The notes: generated from the sequence alone by a model not told the origin. Positions 6,282-13,112 are shown, numbered from the stretch's first letter. The stretch: DNA of 14,146 nt from Propionibacteriaceae bacterium (GCA_003158895.1 PMLO01000090.1:1-14146), one strand, 5' to 3'. Made by a program: numbers and translations.

Positions 6282-7736
6282 ATGAGCGACACGACCGCGA
6301 CCGCCCAGATCGGCGTCATCGGCATGGCCGTCATGGGGTCCAACCTGGCGCGGAACTTCGCCCACCACGGGTACAGGACGGCGATCTTCAACCGTACGTA
6401 TGCGAAAACCGCCGAGGTGCTCAAGGACTTCCCCGAGGAGGGGTTCATCGGCTCCGAGAAGCTCGGGGACTTCGTCGCGAGCCTCGAGAAGCCCCGCGGG
6501 ATCATCCTCATGGTGAAGGCCGGCCCCGCCACCGACGCGACGATCGACGGACTGGTCCCCCTCCTCGAAGCGGGCGACATCGTCATCGACGGCGGCAACT
6601 CGTTCTTCCAGGACACCCGCCGCCGCGAGGCCGCGCTGCGCGAGAAGGATCTCCACTTCGTCGGCTGCGGCATCTCCGGTGGAGAGACCGGCGCCCTCGA
6701 GGGCCCCTCGATCATGCCGGGCGGCTCGGCACACTCCTACGAGTACGTGGGCAAGATGCTCGAGGACATCTCGGCGAAGGTCGGCCCGAACGGCGACGAG
6801 CCCTGCTGCACCTACATCGGTACGGACGGCGCCGGCCACTTCGTGAAGATGGTCCACAACGGCATCGAGTACGCGGACATGCAGTTCATCGGCGAGGCGT
6901 ACGAACTGTTGAAGGGCGTCGGCCTGTCCGCCGCCGAGGCCGCAGACGTGTTCGCGCAGTGGAACACGGGCGATCTCGACTCCTACCTGATCGAGATCAC
7001 CTCCGAGGTCCTCCGCCAGGTCGACGCCAAGACCGGGAAGCCCTTGGTCGACGTCATCGTCGACGCGGCGGGGATGAAGGGTACGGGGACGTGGACCGTC
7101 CAGGAGTCGCTGCGGCTCGGTGTCCCGGTCGACACCATCTCCGAGGCCGTCTTCGCTCGCGCCGTGTCGTCCAGCCCTGAGCTGCGGAAGGCCGGACAGG
7201 CGGCGCTCAGCGGGCCGTCCGGGATCGCCGGCGGCGAGAAGGACGCGCTCATCGAGGACATCCGCCAGGCGCTCTGGTCGGCCAAGGTCGTCGCGTACGC
7301 GCAGGGGCTGCACCTCATCAAGTCCGGCGCGGCCGAGTACGGCTGGGATATCGACGTCGCCGCCTGCGCCCGCATCTGGCGCGGCGGCTGCATCATCCGG
7401 GCCAAGCTGCTCGACCGCATCTCCAACGAGTACGCCGCGCACAACCTCGTCACGCTCCTCGAGGCTCCGACGATCAAGGCCGAGCTCGCGAAGTCGCAGG
7501 ACGCGTGGCGCCGGGTCATCACGCAGGCGATCGCCGGTGGCGTACCCGTTCCCGGCTTCTCCGCGGCGCTCGCGTACTACGACGCCGTACGGGCTCCTCG
7601 CCTCAACGCCGCACTCACCCAGGGGCTGCGCGACTTCTTCGGCGCGCACACGTACCAGCGGGTCGACATGGACGGTACGTTCCACACCCTTTGGTCCGGC
7701 GACCGCAGCGAGATCAATTCCGACGACGCCCACTGA
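6282..7736 (+). CDS. gnd: 6-phosphogluconate dehydrogenase, decarboxylating (NADP+-dependent)
   Basis: 484-residue cytoplasmic enzyme oxidising 6-phosphogluconate to ribulose 5-phosphate, CO2 and NADPH in the oxidative pentose phosphate pathway. The N-terminal dinucleotide fold has IGVIGMAVMGSNLARN (10-25), and NRT at 37-39 is the usual NADP-type segment. The substrate motif GISGGETGALEGPSIMPGG is at 130-148 and the catalytic HFVKMVHNGIEY at 186-197 (K189, N193, E196). The C-terminal FGAHTYQRVD and GTFHTLW match the dimer-completing tail. Length is that of the long, homodimeric form. The ATG at 6282 follows GAGGAG; it gives the family's normal N-terminus, so I reject in-frame upstream starts. 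A Thr stands in KGTGTWT where many homologues have Lys (GTGKWT). It follows the divergent repeat-rich spacer and leads into the deacylase gene 27 bp downstream. It would consume 6-phosphogluconate made from the gluconate predicted for the uronate module. Confidence 0.97.
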   Translation: MSDTTATAQIGVIGMAVMGSNLARNFAHHGYRTAIFNRTYAKTAEVLKDFPEEGFIGSEKLGDFVASLEKPRGIILMVKAGPATDATIDGLVPLLEAGDIVIDGGNSFFQDTRRREAALREKDLHFVGCGISGGETGALEGPSIMPGGSAHSYEYVGKMLEDISAKVGPNGDEPCCTYIGTDGAGHFVKMVHNGIEYADMQFIGEAYELLKGVGLSAAEAADVFAQWNTGDLDSYLIEITSEVLRQVDAKTGKPLVDVIVDAAGMKGTGTWTVQESLRLGVPVDTISEAVFARAVSSSPELRKAGQAALSGPSGIAGGEKDALIEDIRQALWSAKVVAYAQGLHLIKSGAAEYGWDIDVAACARIWRGGCIIRAKLLDRISNEYAAHNLVTLLEAPTIKAELAKSQDAWRRVITQAIAGGVPVPGFSAALAYYDAVRAPRLNAALTQGLRDFFGAHTYQRVDMDGTFHTLWSGDRSEINSDDAH

Positions 7737-7763
7737 GCTGATCGCAGACACAAGGAGGGCCGG

Positions 7764-8222
7764 ATGTCGGTGACCGGAGCGCTGGATGCGGCGGGGATCG
7801 CGTACGTCGTGCACACCCATCCGCCCATCCGCGGCGAGGCTGACCTGCACCTCACCAGGCTGGACTGGGAGACGTCGGTGAAGACGCTCGCGTTCGAGCT
7901 GCCGGACGGACGGCTCGCGCTCGTGGCGGTCCCGGGACCGGCGCGTGTCCAGTACGGCGCCATCGCCCGAGCACTCGGGGTGTCACGATCTGCGCTGCGA
8001 CAAGCCGACGAGCACCGGGTGATCGCTCTCGGGATGGAGCCTGGCGGGGTCAGCCCGATCTGTGCGGATCCGGATGTCGTGGTCCTCGTCGACGAGTCGG
8101 TCGTCGGCATGGGCACGGTCTACTGCGGAGGCGGTACGAGCACGACGACGATCGAGATCGACGCCGACGCCATCGCCCGGGTCGCCATCTCCCCGGTCAT
8201 CGCCGCCGTCACCCGGGAGTGA
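7764..8222 (+). CDS. YbaK/ProX-type aminoacyl-tRNA deacylase (editing domain protein)
   Basis: 152-residue free-standing editing protein of the YbaK/INS superfamily, whose members hydrolyse mischarged tRNAs such as Cys-tRNA(Pro) or Ala-tRNA(Pro). Seen in the sequence are VKTLAFEL with the conserved Lys40, GMEPGGVSPI (90-99) and GGGTSTTTIEID (122-133), all hallmarks of the fold. Length is typical. A very strong AAGGAGGG lies four bases before the ATG. Only 27 bp separates it from gnd, so the two are probably cotranscribed, though there is no evident functional link. Substrate amino acid and tRNA cannot be told from sequence. It converges with the repeat-rich membrane protein gene. Confidence 0.88.
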   Translation: MSVTGALDAAGIAYVVHTHPPIRGEADLHLTRLDWETSVKTLAFELPDGRLALVAVPGPARVQYGAIARALGVSRSALRQADEHRVIALGMEPGGVSPICADPDVVVLVDESVVGMGTVYCGGGTSTTTIEIDADAIARVAISPVIAAVTRE

Positions 8223-8364
8223 CAACCGCCTAGTCATATCTTGACGTCAAGGTGTCTAGGAGCCCGATGGACGTGCACCAGCCTGGTGGGTGCCGCGCCG
8301 GTCCCCGGACGAGGCCGATCACCTCGCCGGGCACCCCGAGCGCATCCTCGACAGGCGGTGAGCG
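8223..8364. other. Intergenic region between convergent genes, with a nested palindrome
   Basis: No gene is supported in these 142 bases. CTTGACGTCAAG (8240-8251) is a perfect 12-bp palindrome; flanking arms CCTAG (8229-8233) and CTAGG (8256-8260) extend it, with a 2-base bulge and A-U/G-U pairs between. As plus-strand RNA this gives a hairpin seven bases past the deacylase stop, in the right place for a terminator. As DNA it looks like a dimeric-regulator operator, which would be unusual between convergent genes. Confidence 0.5.
8229..8260 (+). terminator. Putative terminator hairpin after the gnd-deacylase operon
   Basis: Nested inverted repeat CCTAG...CTTGAC/GTCAAG...CTAGG directly after the deacylase stop codon. 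The stem is long but only moderately GC-rich, and no U-tract follows. Position supports termination; the perfect central palindrome leaves a protein-binding site as an alternative. Confidence 0.4.
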
Positions 8365-9096
8365 CTACTGCAGGTACGGCGCGAGAGCGACGAACAAGGC
8401 GACAACGGCGATGATCGGAGCGAGGATGCCCAGGATGATCGCCATCACGCCGAACCCCCGGCCACGCTTGGTGGCCGTGGCGACGATGCCGAGGATCCAA
8501 CCGATCAGCCCGACGAATCCGCTGGTACTTCCCAGCACCGACAAGACGCCCAGCTGGTTCGCCACGTCCTGGACCAGCTGCGGCTGGGTCGACGTGTCGA
8601 GGGTCCCGTTCACCGCGTACGGACCCGCCACGGCGCCCAGCCGGTACAGGTAGAAGGTGAGGATGAGGCCGCAGATGACGACGAGCGCCAGAGCGATGAG
8701 GCCGAGGACCGGCGACTTCTTCACCGGCGCCGCCGTCGCTCCGTACGCACCCATCGGCGTCGGCGAAAACCCCTGGACGGGCTGCCCGTACGGCTGGGTC
8801 GGCGCCTGCTGGGCCGGATACGCGTACGGCTGAGCCGGCGCCTGCTGAGGCGGCTGCCCGTACGGCTGAGCCGGCGCCTGCTGAGGCGGCTGACCGTACG
8901 GCTGCGTCTGAGGCGGCTGCCCGTACGGCTGCGTCTGAGGCGGCTGCCCGTACGGCTGAGTCTGGGGCTGCTGACCGTACGGCTGAGTCTGGGGCTGCTG
9001 ACCGTACGGCTGAGTCGGCGCCTGCTGAGGCGGATAGCCGTAGGGCTGGTCGGGCGGCGAAGCCTGACCGTAGCCAGGACCTGGGTTCTGCGACAT
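8365..9096 (-). CDS. Membrane protein with P/Q/Y/G-repeat N-terminal tail, DUF4190-like
   Basis: 243-residue protein with two parts. Residues 1-115 are low complexity: from residue 17 to 106 runs an array of QPYG-headed units of 12 or 9 residues (order 12,9,9,9,9,12,12,12, then a partial one), such as QPYGQQPQT and QPYGQPPQQAPA. From about 125 there are three predicted membrane segments: LGLIALALVVICGLILTFYL, a GFVGLIGWILGIVA segment, and GVMAIILGILAPIIAVVALF, with a basic KRGRG loop between the last two. This architecture is common in actinobacterial DUF4190-type proteins of unknown function; the tail is probably cytoplasmic and may mediate protein-protein contacts. The start MSQNPGPGYG at 9096 is supported by GAGAGG upstream. 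It is a paralogue of the gene upstream at 9259-9675. Confidence 0.78.
   Translation of the reverse strand: MSQNPGPGYGQASPPDQPYGYPPQQAPTQPYGQQPQTQPYGQQPQTQPYGQPPQTQPYGQPPQTQPYGQPPQQAPAQPYGQPPQQAPAQPYAYPAQQAPTQPYGQPVQGFSPTPMGAYGATAAPVKKSPVLGLIALALVVICGLILTFYLYRLGAVAGPYAVNGTLDTSTQPQLVQDVANQLGVLSVLGSTSGFVGLIGWILGIVATATKRGRGFGVMAIILGILAPIIAVVALFVALAPYLQ
8779..9048 (-). repeat. In-frame tandem repeat array encoding QPYG units
   Basis: Within the membrane-protein gene, 27- and 36-bp near-identical units repeat eight times plus a partial one, each containing CCGTACGGCTG on the plus strand. The units keep the reading frame. Neighbouring units that are almost identical in DNA suggest recent expansion by slippage or unequal recombination, so copy number may vary among strains. 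Confidence 0.85.
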
Positions 9097-9258
9097 GAAC
9101 GGCCTCTCGAGCGTGACTGGGTCAACTGTGTCACGTGTACCCCGAGCTTGGTGAGAAGCTCCAGACGAATCGCCCGACCAGCGCATGTCCGTCAGGAGCA
9201 GCGCGCCGAACATCATCCATCGTGGCGTTTCAAGGTCACCCGCCCGAGGACGAACGGA
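9097..9258. promoter_or_regulatory. Upstream region of the repeat-tail membrane protein gene
   Basis: These 162 bases separate two leftward paralogues. The 3' end nearest the gene carries the ribosome-binding leader CTCGAGAGGC, shared with the upstream paralogue. A promoter is expected here because the gap is long, but I cannot assign boxes. The upstream gene's terminal palindrome overlaps the right border. Confidence 0.4.
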
Positions 9259-9268
9259 TCATCCGTTC
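9252..9268 (-). terminator. Inverted repeat overlapping the stop codon of the small membrane protein gene
   Basis: GAACGGAT (9252-9259) and ATCCGTTC (9261-9268) are perfect inverse complements about a single C; the TGA stop codon lies in the middle. RNA could form a 6-bp stem with a 5-base loop. No U-run follows. It may be a terminator, an mRNA 3' end stabiliser or a coincidental operator-like site. Confidence 0.35.
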
Positions 9269-9675
9269 CCGAAGGTCAAGGAGAGAGTGAGCGCGATCAG
9301 AATCGCGTAGAACGAGATGAAGGGAGCCACCAAGCCGGCCATGATCGCTGCCGTCCCGAACTTGTTTCCCCGGTCGTTGGCGGTGGCGACGATGCCGGTG
9401 ACCCAGCCGGCGAACCCCACCAGTCCGCTCACGAACGCGAGCAGAACGAGCAGGTCTCCCATCTGGCGGCGGGTCGCAACCTGCTGGCTGGACAAGGGTG
9501 GGACCGCTCCTTGGAGGATGATCGCGGTGATCAAGATGCCCGCCGTGATGAGCACACTCGTCCCGACAATCGTCAGGCTGAGGATGCCGAGTTTCGAGGT
9601 CCGTCCTTTCGTCGCCTCAGGAAGAGGGCCAGGAGTCACGACCGGCTGGGCGTAACCACTGCCTGGGACGTACAC
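9259..9675 (-). CDS. Small membrane protein, DUF4190-like, paralogue of the downstream gene
   Basis: 138-residue protein with a short polar N-terminus (MYVPGSGYAQPVVTPGP) and three hydrophobic segments near 29-50, 73-98 and 106-132. The stretch GLVGFAGWVTGIVATANDRG matches GFVGLIGWILGIVATATKRG in the neighbouring gene, so the two are diverged tandem duplicates; this one lacks the repeat tail. The frame is open to 9936, but I choose GTG at 9675. It gives a start resembling MSQNPGPGYG of the paralogue, and it is preceded by the same CTCGAGAGGC leader at a similar distance. A longer version would run into the upstream region and start of the divergent alpha-glucosidase gene. Function unknown; probably membrane-embedded. 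Confidence 0.72.
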   Translation of the reverse strand: MYVPGSGYAQPVVTPGPLPEATKGRTSKLGILSLTIVGTSVLITAGILITAIILQGAVPPLSSQQVATRRQMGDLLVLLAFVSGLVGFAGWVTGIVATANDRGNKFGTAAIMAGLVAPFISFYAILIALTLSLTFGNG

Positions 9676-9804
9676 AATTGGCGCCTCTCGAGTGCGATGG
9701 GTTCCACCATGGCATCCGGCAGGGCCCACCGGCTCAAAGGTGACGAAACACTCCTCCCAACCCATCCGGATTGATAGGCTTTCTCGGCAATTGGAAGGAT
9801 CAAA
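9676..9804. promoter_or_regulatory. Divergent promoter region of the small membrane protein and alpha-glucosidase genes
   Basis: A 129-bp spacer between divergent genes. It contains the CTCGAGAGGC leader of the leftward gene at its left end and GGAAGGA, five bases before the alpha-glucosidase ATG, at its right end. No obvious operator palindrome is seen, and promoter boxes cannot be assigned reliably. Confidence 0.4.
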
Positions 9805-11517
9805 ATGGCGCACGTTCCATCGCCGAACTTCGCCGACCTCGACTGGTGGCGGCATTCGGTGGTCTACCAGATCTATCCCCGCTCGTTCCATGACGGCAAC
9901 GGTGACGGTACGGGAGACCTCCTCGGCATGTCCCATGCGTTGGGCTATCTCGCCTCACTCGGTGTCGATGCCGTGTGGGTGAGCCCCTGGTACCCGTCGC
10001 CGCTGGCCGACGGCGGCTACGACGTGGCGGACTACTGCGACATCGACCCCCGGTACGGCTCGCTCGACGACGCCGCCCTGTTCGTCAACGAGGCGCACGG
10101 TCTCGGGCTGCGGGTCTTCATCGACCTCGTGCCGAACCACGCCTCGAGCGACCATCCCCTGTTCCAGGCCGCCCTCGCGGCCGCTCCGGGATCACCAGAG
10201 AGGGAGATGTTCCTCTTCCGCGACGGCCACGGACCCGGCGGGAATCTCCCGCCCACCAACTGGGGCGCGATATTCGGCGGGTCGGCCTGGGAGCGGGTCA
10301 TCGACGTCGACGGCAACCCGGAGCAGTGGTACTGCCACATGTTCGCTCCCGAGCAGCCCGACTGGAACTGGGAGAACCCGGCCGTCGCCGACATGTTCGA
10401 TGCCGTGATCCGGTTCTGGTTCGACCGCGGCATCGACGGCATCCGGATCGACGTCGCCGACTCCATGGCGAAGGACCAGAGCTTCCCCGACACGCCGGTC
10501 GACCCCAAGACCGGCTACGGAACCACTCAGAAGTCGGCCGGCGCTCCGTACTGGGACCAGCCGGCCGTCGAGAAGATCCACCGACGCTGGCGGGCGATCG
10601 CCGACTCGTACGCCGGAGACCACCTCGGCCAGCGCATCTTCGTCTCCGAGGCGCACATGAACCCGGCTGAGCGGCTCGTGAGCTACGTCGCGCCCGGACG
10701 GCTCCACACGACGTTCAACTTCGACCACCTGTGGTGCGAGTGGACCGGGCCCTCGCAGCGGGCGATGATGGAGACCATCCTGCGCGTCCATGCCGAGGTC
10801 GGCGCGCCTCCCACCTGGGTCATCGGAAACCACGACACGACCCGCGTGGTGACGCGCTATGGCAAGCCAGAGACTGGTTGGCGCTTCCGAGCCGACGGGG
10901 TCCACCCGGACGACGGCCAGAAGTTCGCCGAGCACTTCGCGCCCCTGCCCACCGACGTGGCGCTCGGTCGGCGGCGCGCGCGAGCGGCCGCGTTACTCGA
11001 GTTCGCCCTGCCCGGTGTGGCGTACATCTACCAGGGCGAGGAGCTCGGCCTCCCCGAGGTCGAGGACCTTCCGACGGAGTCGCTCCAGGACCCGACCTGG
11101 GAGCGCTCAGGCCACACGGTCCGCGGGCGCGACGGGTGCCGCGTGCCGTTGCCGTGGTCCGGCGAGGAACCGCCGTACGGTTTCGGGCCGGGCATCGGCC
11201 AGCCCTGGCTGCCACAACCGGCGGACTGGGCCGACCTGACGATCGCCGCGCAAACGGGCGTCCCAGGGAGCCACCTCGAGCTGTACAGGGCGGCTCTCGC
11301 CGAGCGACACCGCAATCCCGCGCTCGGCGACGGCACGCTGAGGTGGGACGAGATGGGGCCCACCGTGCTGAGCTTCACGCGCGAGCCGGGCTTCCGGTGC
11401 ATCGTGAACTTCGGCGACGATGTCGTACCGATCCCTGACAACAGTTGGCCCATTCTCGCCTCAGGCGACGTGTCGGCGGGAATCCCCCGGGACACTGCGG
11501 TGTGGTTGTCTGTGTGA
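9805..11517 (+). CDS. GH13-family alpha-glucosidase (oligo-1,6-glucosidase type)
   Basis: 570-residue (beta/alpha)8 glycoside hydrolase, probably cytoplasmic since no signal peptide is present, that releases glucose from alpha-linked oligosaccharides or disaccharides. The GH13 conserved regions are in order: DLVPNH (107-112), GIRIDV with nucleophile D216, SEAHM with acid/base E282, and GNHD with transition-state stabiliser D344. The opening WWRHSVVYQIYPRSFHDGNG and QPDWNWENP near 184-192 are typical of actinobacterial alpha-glucosidases of the GH13_30/GH13_23 type. The ATG at 9805 follows GGAAGGA. The stop codon overlaps the GTG of the TSUP gene. Bond specificity (alpha-1,4, alpha-1,6, sucrose, trehalose) is not resolvable here, and no sugar transporter gene accompanies it. 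Confidence 0.94.
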   Translation: MAHVPSPNFADLDWWRHSVVYQIYPRSFHDGNGDGTGDLLGMSHALGYLASLGVDAVWVSPWYPSPLADGGYDVADYCDIDPRYGSLDDAALFVNEAHGLGLRVFIDLVPNHASSDHPLFQAALAAAPGSPEREMFLFRDGHGPGGNLPPTNWGAIFGGSAWERVIDVDGNPEQWYCHMFAPEQPDWNWENPAVADMFDAVIRFWFDRGIDGIRIDVADSMAKDQSFPDTPVDPKTGYGTTQKSAGAPYWDQPAVEKIHRRWRAIADSYAGDHLGQRIFVSEAHMNPAERLVSYVAPGRLHTTFNFDHLWCEWTGPSQRAMMETILRVHAEVGAPPTWVIGNHDTTRVVTRYGKPETGWRFRADGVHPDDGQKFAEHFAPLPTDVALGRRRARAAALLEFALPGVAYIYQGEELGLPEVEDLPTESLQDPTWERSGHTVRGRDGCRVPLPWSGEEPPYGFGPGIGQPWLPQPADWADLTIAAQTGVPGSHLELYRAALAERHRNPALGDGTLRWDEMGPTVLSFTREPGFRCIVNFGDDVVPIPDNSWPILASGDVSAGIPRDTAVWLSV

Positions 11518-12269
11518 CTCTGCCCTTCGAACCGTCGGTCCTCTACCTAGCCCTCGCGATATTCGCGGCGTTCATCATCGGCGTCTCCAAGACGTCGGTC
11601 GGTGGTGTGGCGACCCTGGCGGTCGGGATCTTCGGGCTGCTGATGCCCGCCAAGGAGTCGACAGCCGCCGTGCTCCTGCTCCTGATCATCGGGGATGTCG
11701 TCGGTGTCTTGACCTACCACAAGCACGCCGACTGGGGGCTGCTCAAGAAGCTGCTGCCCTCCGTGCTGCCCGGCATCGCGCTCGGAGCCCTGTTCGTACG
11801 GTTCGTGCCTGACGTAGGGCTCAAGAAGTTCATCGGCGTCATCCTCGTCGTGATGCTCGTCCTGCAGCTGTGGAGCCGCCGGAAACCGGCGAAGGTCGAG
11901 GAAGAGGCCAAGCAGATGCACCCGGCCGCCACGATCGGTACGGGAGTCGTCGCGGGCTTCACGACGATGACGGCCAACGCGGCAGGCCCCGTGATGAGCC
12001 TGTACCTGCTGGCCGCCCGCGTCGACAAGACCCGGTTCCTCGGGACCGGTGCCTTCTACTACCTGATCATCAACCTGACCAAGGTGCCGTTCTCGGCAGC
12101 CCTGGGGCTGTTCCATATGTCCACCCTGTGGCTGACGCTGATCCTGCTTCCGGCGGTGCTCGTCGGCGCATGGCTCGGCCGCATCCTCATCAAACGAGTC
12201 AGCCAGCTCTGGTTCGAGCGCCTCACCCTGGCCGCCACCGCGATCGCGGCCATCGCGCTGCTGCTCTAG
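11514..12269 (+). CDS. TSUP-family (TauE/SafE) membrane transporter
   Basis: 251-residue inner-membrane protein of the sulfite exporter TauE/SafE family, whose members move small organosulfur or carboxylate anions. It has about eight hydrophobic segments in two halves. The family's paired motifs are visible: GVSKTSVGG near 23-31 and GFTTMTANAAGPVMSLYLL in the second half, with a basic-acidic cytoplasmic linker (SRRKPAKVEEEAKQ) between. I choose the GTG at 11514, overlapping the alpha-glucosidase stop in a GTGA arrangement; in-frame GTG 11502 and ATG 11445 are alternatives. The overlap implies cotranscription with a sugar hydrolase, an unexpected pairing. It ends 14 bp from the converging DUF4386 gene. 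Substrate unknown. Confidence 0.87.
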   Translation: MTLPFEPSVLYLALAIFAAFIIGVSKTSVGGVATLAVGIFGLLMPAKESTAAVLLLLIIGDVVGVLTYHKHADWGLLKKLLPSVLPGIALGALFVRFVPDVGLKKFIGVILVVMLVLQLWSRRKPAKVEEEAKQMHPAATIGTGVVAGFTTMTANAAGPVMSLYLLAARVDKTRFLGTGAFYYLIINLTKVPFSAALGLFHMSTLWLTLILLPAVLVGAWLGRILIKRVSQLWFERLTLAATAIAAIALLL

Positions 12270-12283
12270 CGTCGCCTGGCCCG

Positions 12284-13015
12284 TTACGCCGTCGCCCCGG
12301 AGAGCGGCGCAGCGGCGTGGGCATCCAATTCGCTCGGTTCGGAGCTTCGTGAGGCTGTTTGCAGAAGAACGATCCCCAACCACGCGAACCACACGATCTG
12401 CAGGAGGCCGAAGACGTACGCGCCGGCGGCGAGCCCGGGCAGGACTGAGACGACACCGGCCGCTCCGACGACGATGCCGGAGCAGTTCAGCGCTTTGGGG
12501 AGGGCGGCCGTACGCGTCGCGGTCACGCTGACGAGCAGTACCCACAGGCCACCGAGCAGTTCGCCACCCGAGCCCCCCAGCCCATCGGCCACAGGCTCGA
12601 TCGCCTGCCAGGCCGCTACGGCCTGCGCGGGACTGGTCGAATGGAGAGCGACCACCGCCGCCCCGCCTGCGTTGAAGACCAAGCCGCTCGCCACGAGCAT
12701 GGCTGCCCAGAGGCACCCCACGGCGGTCGCTGCCTGGGACAGGACAGGTGCTCGACGCCCCGAGCGTGCGTGAAGCGCCAGGGCCAGGATCGCCAGGACG
12801 ATGCCGAACACCACGTAGCTGACGAGGTTCACGAGGCGCATGCTGCCGTGGTTCGCCACGATCGCGTTCACCCTCTCGGCGGGGTCCACGACATCCGAGT
12901 ACGTCACGAAGACCAGGAAGTACAGCATGGCGACGACGTAGGCGGCTGCGAGGTACAGGGCGGCAAGGCCTCCGACCTTCATCTGCGCTGCGCTTCCGCT
13001 GACCGACGTGTTCAT
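12284..13015 (-). CDS. DUF4386 domain membrane protein
   Basis: 243-residue integral membrane protein with about six hydrophobic segments: LAALYLAAAYVVAMLYFLVF, LVNLVSYVVFGIVLAILALA, AVGCLWAAMLVASGLVF, LLGGLWVLLVSVTA, GIVVGAAGVVSVLPGLAAGA and VFGLLQIVWFAWLGIVLLQ. The order and the N-terminal KVGGLAALYL resemble DUF4386 proteins, whose function is unknown. ATG 13015 is preceded by GGAGAGGA at normal spacing. The gene is divergent from a TetR-family gene, and two operator-like palindromes lie between them, so this protein is probably the regulator's main target. Such pairs often respond to a small hydrophobic compound, but nothing here shows which. Confidence 0.78.
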   Translation of the reverse strand: MNTSVSGSAAQMKVGGLAALYLAAAYVVAMLYFLVFVTYSDVVDPAERVNAIVANHGSMRLVNLVSYVVFGIVLAILALALHARSGRRAPVLSQAATAVGCLWAAMLVASGLVFNAGGAAVVALHSTSPAQAVAAWQAIEPVADGLGGSGGELLGGLWVLLVSVTATRTAALPKALNCSGIVVGAAGVVSVLPGLAAGAYVFGLLQIVWFAWLGIVLLQTASRSSEPSELDAHAAAPLSGATA

Positions 13016-13062
13016 CAGGATTCCTCTCCGTCGGACCCCACCTGAGTCCGACACTCCGGTAG

Positions 13063-13077
13063 ACTTACGTCGTAAGT
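13063..13077. promoter_or_regulatory. TetR-type operator site 1
   Basis: ACTTACGTCGTAAGT is a perfect odd palindrome with 7-bp arms about a central T at 13070. Its length and symmetry suit a TetR-family dimer. It lies 48 bases from the DUF4386 start and 36 from the tetR-type start. Confidence 0.75.
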
Positions 13078-13082
13078 ATCGC

Positions 13083-13097
13083 ATTTACATTGTAAGT
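13083..13097. promoter_or_regulatory. TetR-type operator site 2
   Basis: ATTTACATTGTAAGT matches site 1 at 12 of 15 positions and is itself a palindrome with one mismatch (arms ATTTACA and TGTAAGT). Its centre at 13090 is 20 bp from that of site 1, about two helical turns, so both dimers would sit on nearly the same DNA face. Confidence 0.7.
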
Positions 13098-13112
13098 TCA
13101 TCCAGAGGATCT

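Larger units (their letters stand above)
13016..13112. promoter_or_regulatory. Divergent promoter region with twin TetR-type operators
   Basis: This 97-bp spacer between the DUF4386 and tetR-type genes holds two related 15-bp palindromes with centres 20 bp apart, listed separately. Ribosome-binding sites stand at both ends: GGAGAGGA for the leftward gene and AGAGGA for the rightward gene. The AT-richer stretch 13060-13100 stands out from the GC-rich surroundings and probably includes overlapping promoters. Confidence 0.75.

Noticed and set aside
8223..8364. Small gene in the convergent spacer
   Set aside because: No frame shows a start with a ribosome-binding site and a protein-like composition; open frames there are extensions of shadows.
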